NCBI GenBank assembly: GCA_910592205.1
Contig: CAJVPJ010000156.1
Span: 1-39,099, forward strand
Origin: Paraglomus occultum
Lineage: Eukaryota; Glomeromycota; Glomeromycetes; Paraglomerales; Paraglomeraceae
Length of the DNA stretch: 39,099 nt
Direction: 5' to 3'
Part shown: positions 33,137-39,099 of the stretch, in pieces
How positions within the stretch are numbered: the stretch's first letter is position 1
How the letters are laid out: the number at the start of each line of letters is the position of its first letter
Notes under the pieces: generated by a model
What the model was told of the DNA's origin: nothing
Databases searched by the model: none
What the model saw: the letters and a program-made list of their open reading frames with translations, nothing else
Program-made: the position numbers and the translations under genes

Positions 33137-35499
33137 TGGTTGAGCTATGATAGTTTAAGTGATGAGTTAAAAGAGAAAAGACAAAGCTCGTATTGCCAAA
33201 TTATGTAAAATAGTGTCTTCTTATATGGAAAGTCGAGTCTAAATACGCGTCAACTCAGTCATGATATGACGATGACAAATTACTATCGGCAGTTATAATG
33301 CAATTTATCAACGATTTTGTAATCAACACAATTGAATGGTTAAACTGCCGTTATTTTCGGACTTTCGGTTCGATAAGAAAATTCAAAATGAAACATTCTC
33401 CGAAGAGGTCTTAGCATGATCAAGGAAAATAACGGTAACGTTGTTAAACAAATAGCTTGGGGACATAACTAAGATTCACCACGATCACCATCCTAATTGT
33501 AAACTAGAATAAAGTCTTGTTCACTGCTTTTTACAAGCACAAGTAATGGTATAAAAGTACAGAAATAATTTCCGTAATGATGTGACGTTGTCAAGAATTT
33601 GGGGCACTAACCAAAACCATAGGTTTCTTAATATTAATAAAGCAAAATATTCTATAGCGTTTGACGGAGTAGTCTATTAGCGACACTAGATCGTGAGTAG
33701 TAAAGTTTAGTTTACAACGAGAAGTAGGTGAAGCCACAACTTCGTTTGGAAGAAGCGATCGATTGTTGGCCCGATCACTTTCCGTCAAGTTACAGTAAAG
33801 CTAATTTAGCAAATTATAGAGCAGAAAGGCTTGCATAATATTAACCTGAAAACTGGGGAAATTATGTATTGAATGCTAATAAATCCTAATAGGCATGTAC
33901 TAAATATCAAATGCACGCATTATTAATTATACTCTTTTTTATTATGTCCATATAATATACAAAAAAAAAATACTCATAATGCTAAGAGACACGAATCAAT
34001 TTTGTCACAACATTAATGACAACTCTCCTCATACTTACCAACAAATTTAATATCGTTAGGAAACTTTCGCTTCCTTTTTCTCTTGCAGCATAGCAATGTG
34101 TATTTGACCCATTCTTTATCAAACGATTTGCATATTCCAAATCTTGTATCGACAAGTCAATTTATCTTTACACTTAAATCGAACGTAGGCAACAATTTCT
34201 AAAGTTGTTAGAATCCCTCAGCTGTTAATATAAAAACTGCTTACATTTCAAAATAAGAGTCAATATGTAGAAAGGAGAAGATACATGTAAGCAAAGCCAT
34301 TAACTTATGAATATGAACATATAGTATGTTTGGCTCGCTTACTGCTGCCGAATAGTGGCAACCAAGTTGTCTGAATGCAGCACGCATGCACCCCTGAGTT
34401 TCACGACTTGAAAATTTTTCTTGTCAACATCGTTTTGAAGCATTTGCGTAGTGCAATTGTTTATTACATCATTATAAACTCTTACACATTTACAATGCTT
34501 TCAGTTAACTTCGATGTTTCCCTTATAAGTGAACTGAAACAACGTCCCTTTTTCACAAGTTTTGTTGTGTACCGTATTTGCTACTCCTCTCCGTCATTAT
34601 TACGGCTTAGATAAACAAAACTTTGCATACCCCAAAAATGATAATTGCAAGAAATAACGATTTAAACACAGACTAAGACAAGCATCACCGTCGGCATATA
34701 AAGCAACAAGTCCATAAGTACGAAGGGCATAACGTGGATTACTTATATTCGCATGGCAAATTAGGCTATATTGTGTCATATTCGAACATAAAATTGCATA
34801 TTCGAAACTCCATTGATTGAAACAATTAATATTTACAGAAAAATAAAGGCCATCAAGGTTTCAATAATGACGTTCATTATCATGTCGTATATGAATAACA
34901 AGGTTTCATGGTCATGTTCATAAATCATATCTACAATGGGCGAAGTAAGCCAATAAATTTCACGCCGTACATGTCTTAAGTAAATTCATTGCGCCTACAT
35001 CCTTGGCGCGCCATGAATCCAAGATTATAATGCGCACGAATCGAGTACTGGTTTCTTTACTAACATGCTTGGACATTTTCGTTGCATTTGTTCACATGAC
35101 TCTTGCAACTTCTGCTGTCCAGATGGTTCTATTCATCAATAACGACAAGACATGTCATGCCGAATCGTCAATAAGGACCAATTGGACCACCAAATTCCGG
35201 TACACATGAACATCGGCCTATTAACTGACGCCTGAAGAGGTGTGACAAATGTCGTGCGCTTTTTTATTGTATGCTGTGTGATAACATAAAATCCATTATA
35301 GCATTATAAAAAAGGAGCCTATAAGAAGGTTATCTTGCGAAGCAGGGAAACAAGGTGATACCGGTTACTTTATAGTACTACGTGAAAGTTTGTTTAAATT
35401 TAGGCTATCTCCTGCCATGCACCGATCAATTCACTTACAAACATCTAACTAATACTAACGCTTGCATAATAAATCCACTTATCTTGACATTTTAGAAAA
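33137..35499. other. long intergenic region
   Basis: About 2.4 kb of AT-rich DNA upstream of the Sel1 gene. No conserved exon is seen on either strand. A possible small secreted-peptide frame at 35030-35209 is listed separately. Phrases AAGGTTTCA(A/T) recur near 34854 and 34900 but do not form an array. Confidence 0.4.
35030..35209 (+). CDS. possible small secreted or membrane peptide
   Basis: A 59-codon frame from the ATG at 35030 begins MRTNRVLVSLLTCLDIFVAF and stays hydrophobic to about residue 35, then has a short polar tail with one Cys. It resembles a signal peptide plus a tiny mature part, as in small secreted proteins of plant-associated fungi, or a signal anchor. There is no homology I recognise and no splice evidence, so chance is quite possible. 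Confidence 0.2.
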   Translation: MRTNRVLVSLLTCLDIFVAFVHMTLATSAVQMVLFINNDKTCHAESSIRTNWTTKFRYT

Positions 35500-37578
35500 A
35501 TGTTCAAAAAATATGGTTTGCCTCGTGTTACTGGTTTAAATTGTTTGAATAAATATAAAAGGGATAGAAAAGAACAAGGCTCAGCTAATACTAAAAGGCG
35601 CTATAGAAAAGTTGTTGAGAATGGAGACGCTACTGCTCAATATGAACTCGGTAAATGCTATGAAAATGGGACCGGAGTAAAAACAAATTATCAAAAGGCA
35701 GCTGAATTGTATGAGAAAGCGGCCGAACAAGATTATGCCGATGCACAAAACAGTCTTGGAATGTGCTATAGGAATGGAATTGGTGTAGAAAAAAATGACC
35801 AAAAGGCGACCGAATTGTTTCAAAAAGCAGCCAATCAAGGACATGCTGATGCCCAAACCAATCTTGGTATAAGTTATAAAAATGGTATCGAAATAGAGAG
35901 AGATGATCAAAAGGCGATTGAACTGTTTAAAAAGGCAGCTAAGCAGGGACATTTTATTGCACAATATTATCTAGATAATTTCTATAGAATTGCGGTCGAT
36001 GTTGAGGATACAGACGAAAATGTGGTCGAACGAGAAAATTCCAATATTATAAGTGACCAGGAAGCCAGAGTAAGAAAAAAGGGTTCGAAGATAATTGAGT
36101 CGTATCAAAATGCAGCCAAGCAAGGACATGCCAGTGCACAGTATAATCTTGCTTTATGTTATGAAAATAACATTAGCATAGAAAAAAATGACCGAAAAGC
36201 GTTTGAGCTATATAAAAACGCAGCCGAACAGGGACATGCTAATGCACAAAATAGTCTTGGTTTGTGTTATAAAAATGGAATTGGAGTAGAAAAAAATAAT
36301 GAAATGGCTGCCAAATTATTTCGAAAAGCCGCTGAACAAGGAGCAGCTAGTGCAATATATAATTACGCTGCATGCTGCCAGAACGGAATCGGTGTAAAAC
36401 AAAATTTCCAAATGGCAATTAAATTCTATCAAAAGGCAGCGGAACGAGGAAATATTGATGCACAGTACGTTCTCGCCAAGTGTTATAACTCGGGGACTGT
36501 GATCGAAAAAGATTTGCAAAAGGCTGCGGAATTATATCGAGAAGCCGCTGAAAAAGGGCACGCTGGCGCTCAATACAATCTTGCTTTATGTTATGAATAT
36601 GGAATCGGAATAGAAAAAGACGAGCAGAAAGCTGCTGAATTATATCAAAGAGCAGCCAAATTGGGGCATATTACTGCACAAAATAACCTTGGTCTGTGTT
36701 ATAAAAATGGAATCGGAATAGAAAAAAATTATCAAAAAGCTATTGAATTGTTTCAAATGGCTGCTGAACAAAAGCATGTTAAAGCACAGTATAATCTGGC
36801 TGTATGTTATGAAAATGGGATTGGGGTAGAAAAGGATAATCTAAAGGCCTTTGAGTTGTATCAAAACGCTGCTGAACAAGGATATGCTCAGGCACAATAC
36901 AATCTTGGCACTTACTATCAATCTGGAATGGTAGTGAAACAAGATAATCAAAAAGCGTTTGAATTATATAAAAAAGCTGCCAACCAGGGAGAAGCAAAAG
37001 CACAATACAATCTTGGCATATGCTATAGAAATGGAATTGGCGTGGAAAAGGATGATCAAATGGCTGTGGAACTTATTCGCAAAGCCGCTGAGAAAGGAAA
37101 CGTTAATGCACAATATAATCTTGGTTGGTGTTACTCAAAAGGGGTTGGAGTAAGAGAAGATAAGACAGAAGCTGTTAAATTTTATCAACAAGCTGCTGAT
37201 CAAGGATTTGCGAGTGCACAGTATAATCTCGGTTTATGCTATAAACTTGGAACAGGCGTTGAGAAAAACTTGCAAAAAACAATTGAATTATATCAAAAAG
37301 CTGCTGAGCAGAACCACATGCTTGCACAATATAATCTTGGTACATACTATGAAAACGGAATTGGTTTAGAAAAAGATGATAAGAAAGCTGTGGAATTATA
37401 TCAAAAAGCTGCTGAACAAGGGTATGCTAATGCACAATATGCACTTGGTTTGTGTTATCAATTTGGAGTTGGAATAGAAAAGGATGACCAAAAAGCAATT
37501 GAATTTTATCAAAAAGCTGCTGAACAGGGACATACTAATGCACAGCATAATCTTGATACAAGTTATAAAAAAAATTAA
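35500..37578 (+). CDS. Sel1-like repeat protein, 692 aa, single exon
   Basis: After a basic 35-residue head (MFKKYGLPRVTGLNCLNKYK) the protein is almost entirely Sel1-like repeats of 36 residues with the pattern QYNLGxCYxNGIGVEKDxxKAxELYQKAAEQGHAxA. I count 17 repeats plus a partial terminal one ending HNLDTSYKKN. The fourth repeat (about residues 155-215) is degenerate and carries an extra acidic/basic insert. Such helical solenoids are protein-interaction scaffolds, as in ERAD Hrd3/Sel1 and cell-wall Chs4-type regulators. There is no signal peptide or membrane helix, so a cytosolic scaffold is inferred. Glomeromycotina carry many Sel1 proteins, often fused behind a kinase domain; no kinase exon is visible in the 2.3 kb upstream. 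The ATG at 35500 is the first in frame. Confidence 0.93.
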   Translation: MFKKYGLPRVTGLNCLNKYKRDRKEQGSANTKRRYRKVVENGDATAQYELGKCYENGTGVKTNYQKAAELYEKAAEQDYADAQNSLGMCYRNGIGVEKNDQKATELFQKAANQGHADAQTNLGISYKNGIEIERDDQKAIELFKKAAKQGHFIAQYYLDNFYRIAVDVEDTDENVVERENSNIISDQEARVRKKGSKIIESYQNAAKQGHASAQYNLALCYENNISIEKNDRKAFELYKNAAEQGHANAQNSLGLCYKNGIGVEKNNEMAAKLFRKAAEQGAASAIYNYAACCQNGIGVKQNFQMAIKFYQKAAERGNIDAQYVLAKCYNSGTVIEKDLQKAAELYREAAEKGHAGAQYNLALCYEYGIGIEKDEQKAAELYQRAAKLGHITAQNNLGLCYKNGIGIEKNYQKAIELFQMAAEQKHVKAQYNLAVCYENGIGVEKDNLKAFELYQNAAEQGYAQAQYNLGTYYQSGMVVKQDNQKAFELYKKAANQGEAKAQYNLGICYRNGIGVEKDDQMAVELIRKAAEKGNVNAQYNLGWCYSKGVGVREDKTEAVKFYQQAADQGFASAQYNLGLCYKLGTGVEKNLQKTIELYQKAAEQNHMLAQYNLGTYYENGIGLEKDDKKAVELYQKAAEQGYANAQYALGLCYQFGVGIEKDDQKAIEFYQKAAEQGHTNAQHNLDTSYKKN

Positions 37579-38214
37579 AGTAGAAACAACTATTAAAATT
37601 AAAATAGTAGTATCTGTAAATGTGTAAGCAGTAGTAGTCTTAAATGGCTTTAAACGCTGTGAGAACACGTATTAGTATTCCTATATAGGCTTCAAAAAGA
37701 GTATTAGTTTTTTTACTGTTGAATAATAAGTTATTATTATTATTAGAAATTGTTGGTTAAGAAGCTTTACCAAGCATTTGGGTGCAGTAGACTCATTATC
37801 ATGACTCAATTACTTTCCTTCAATGAGTATGAGGTCATTTGTATAATAAGTTTTTGATTAAGACAAGTATTTCAATTTTATATAGATGTGAATAATATTA
37901 TTATATATATAGACTTCTAAAATTGTATACACAAATATTTAACATTGAGTATAGTAAAGTATTGTATAAATATGTATAGCAAAAAAGACATACTAATACA
38001 GTATTAAGTTATCAAAGATAAACCTATAAAATTTAGCTATTTGCAATAGATAATTAACATTGAAGTATATTAATATATGTTCTAAACGATCTGATATATT
38101 CTCATTGGTCAATCTCGCAATTACCCCCCCTACTTATGTCACCTAATTGTAGCTGGACAGGCCCTACCAGGTTACATAATATTATTTAATTCATACGTCT
38201 ATTTATTTTATTAC
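37579..38214. other. intergenic downstream of the Sel1 gene
   Basis: AT-rich 3' flank with TTATTATTATTATT microsatellite-like sequence near 37730-37744 and AT-rich tracts to 38100. A run of seven C lies at 38124-38130, unusual in this AT-rich setting. No gene is seen. Confidence 0.4.
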
Positions 38215-38920
38215 TGAAAAATGGCAGCGAGAGCTACTAGCAACCTCCGCTCTTCTATATGCGCACCGGTTATTAACACAGCCAGACTTGCAATGACATA
38301 AAGCATTAGCAGACGCAGAGCTCTGTAAACGGGAAAGATATTTGAGAGCTAGGAACATGTTCAAGTTCTGGAAACTCTGCACTTACACCTTCCATCTCAC
38401 TTGCTAGATAACACCTCTCTAAAATCCCAAAGGCGCATCCGAGACGACAATAACCCCTATCGAGAGCCTCCAGAACTTTACACGGAAGTGATCTTCTATC
38501 AATACCCGCTCTGTCTATTCGAGGAATGTTAATGCGTACCAATCCCCCAACAGAGATCTGCTTTCAATGACTGTTCTCATTCGTTCTATATTCTTTTCTA
38601 CGTTTTCTGCAGCAGCTTTCCGAAACGCTTCATGATTTGTAGACATGACATCGGACGACGTTGGAGCACTTTCAGATTCTCGTACATTAATTTCGTGTGC
38701 ACTGCTCTCACCATTGTCATCGCTCAACACAACACTTTCTCCTAACCCTTGCCTTATGTTCTCATAGTTTTGCGGTCACATTGTCTGGTATATCTTCCTC
38801 GTCCCTTATGCCTTGATCATATAACTCTTTCATCAAAGCAAAACCAGAACGAGGTTCTTGTCCATACACACGTTCGTATGGCGTCCTTTTGGTTGCTGTA
38901 CAAACTTGTGTGTTCATTGC
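38215..38920 (-). pseudogene. integrase C-terminal relic of a transposable element, frameshifted
   Basis: Minus-strand pieces in order: MNTQVCTATKRTPYERVYGQ then EPRSGFALMKELYDQGI and RDEEDIPDNV (about 38917-38768); after a stop and frame change, EAFRKAAAENVEKNIERMR (about 38635-38579); after a second frame change near 38528, VRINIPRIDRAGIDRRSLPC, RLGCAFGILERCYLASEMEG; and a Cys-rich tail with HCKSGCVNNRC and RCHF to about 38220. The order RTPYE.V.GQ…EEDIP…V.IPRIDR…LPCK…C.C…C…C is that of a retroviral-type integrase end followed by a zinc-ribbon-like tail, as in KRBA2/GINGER-like transposases. At least two frameshifts and stops make it inactive. The catalytic core would lie beyond or is lost. 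Confidence 0.65.
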
Positions 38921-38969
38921 CCCTGTAATACAAGTCGATTGTTTATTATAACAGGTAAGATACCATAAG

Positions 38970-39057
38970 TTATGTGTATGCTGTATATAATTTGTTGCAT
39001 CGGCATATACTTTCTGAAATTATATGCGCCGATGCAAATTATATACAACATGATATG
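38970..39057. repeat. large imperfect palindrome
   Basis: Arms at about 38971-39010 and 39020-39057 are inverted copies of one another around a roughly 10-base loop (TTTCTGAAAT). The core GTATATAATTTG…GCATCGG is shared with one short indel and few mismatches. It lies about 50 bases beyond the integrase relic and could be a MITE, a transposon end or a transcribed hairpin. Confidence 0.75.
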
Positions 39058-39099
39058 TGAAAAAGAAATACTGACATGTGACAATCAGCAATCCAACAC

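Noticed and set aside
35581-37668. Minus-strand frames of Phe/Ser/Ile-rich protein opposite the Sel1 gene
   Set aside because: Periodic antisense shadows of the Sel1 repeats.
1-39099. CRISPR arrays, rRNA genes and bacterial operon signals
   Set aside because: No regularly spaced short repeats with unique spacers, no rRNA sequence, and the gene structure is eukaryotic throughout.

Overview
This is intron-rich, AT-rich nuclear DNA from a filamentous fungus. The best fit is an arbuscular mycorrhizal fungus (Glomeromycotina) or a close early-diverging relative. The reasons are compact genes with many short GT-AG introns, fungal housekeeping orthologues (DBP4, SGF11, FES1, ATG101, LYR-type complex I subunit), a long Sel1-repeat protein, a large TRP-like channel, and scattered relics of kinase, RNA-dependent RNA polymerase and integrase genes. 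The taxonomic call is inference. Exon chains below were built by hand from splice signals and reading-frame continuity.

Layout. 1-1315: mostly non-coding, with a kinase-like relic on the minus strand. 1316-3257 (+): seven-exon acid lipase/steryl ester hydrolase. 3831-6173 (+): ten-exon serine hydroxymethyltransferase with a presequence-like N-terminus. 7779-12424 (-): ten-exon gene of about 1302 codons joining a SPRY domain, a beta-propeller-like region and a six-TM TRP-like ion channel; its 3' end is tandemly duplicated. 13765-15196 (+): choline/ethanolamine kinase with an N-terminal hydrophobic anchor. 15720-17514 (+): FGGY carbohydrate kinase.

17647-19945 is a roughly 2.3-kb element with long imperfect inverted repeats, carrying a decayed multi-exon gene. 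It is followed by an RdRP relic, a palindrome and a kinase relic (20280-21560). 21796-24974 (+) is DBP4, an eleven-exon ribosome-biogenesis helicase with one GC-AG intron. 26242-27957 (-) SGF11 and 28200-29681 (+) FES1 share a 242-bp divergent promoter. 29996-30472 (+) is an NDUFA6-like complex I subunit broken by an in-frame TGA. 31077-32083 (+) is ATG101. 32309-33136 (-) is an intronless orphan. 35500-37578 (+) is a single-exon protein of 17 Sel1 repeats. 38215-38920 (-) is a frameshifted integrase relic beside a strong palindrome at the window end.

The genes do not form one pathway. Conserved housekeeping islands (lipid, one-carbon and sugar metabolism, ribosome assembly, SAGA, chaperone, autophagy) alternate with decayed repeats. 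The most unusual intact gene is the SPRY-propeller-TRP channel. The most puzzling lesion is the stop codon inside the complex I subunit.
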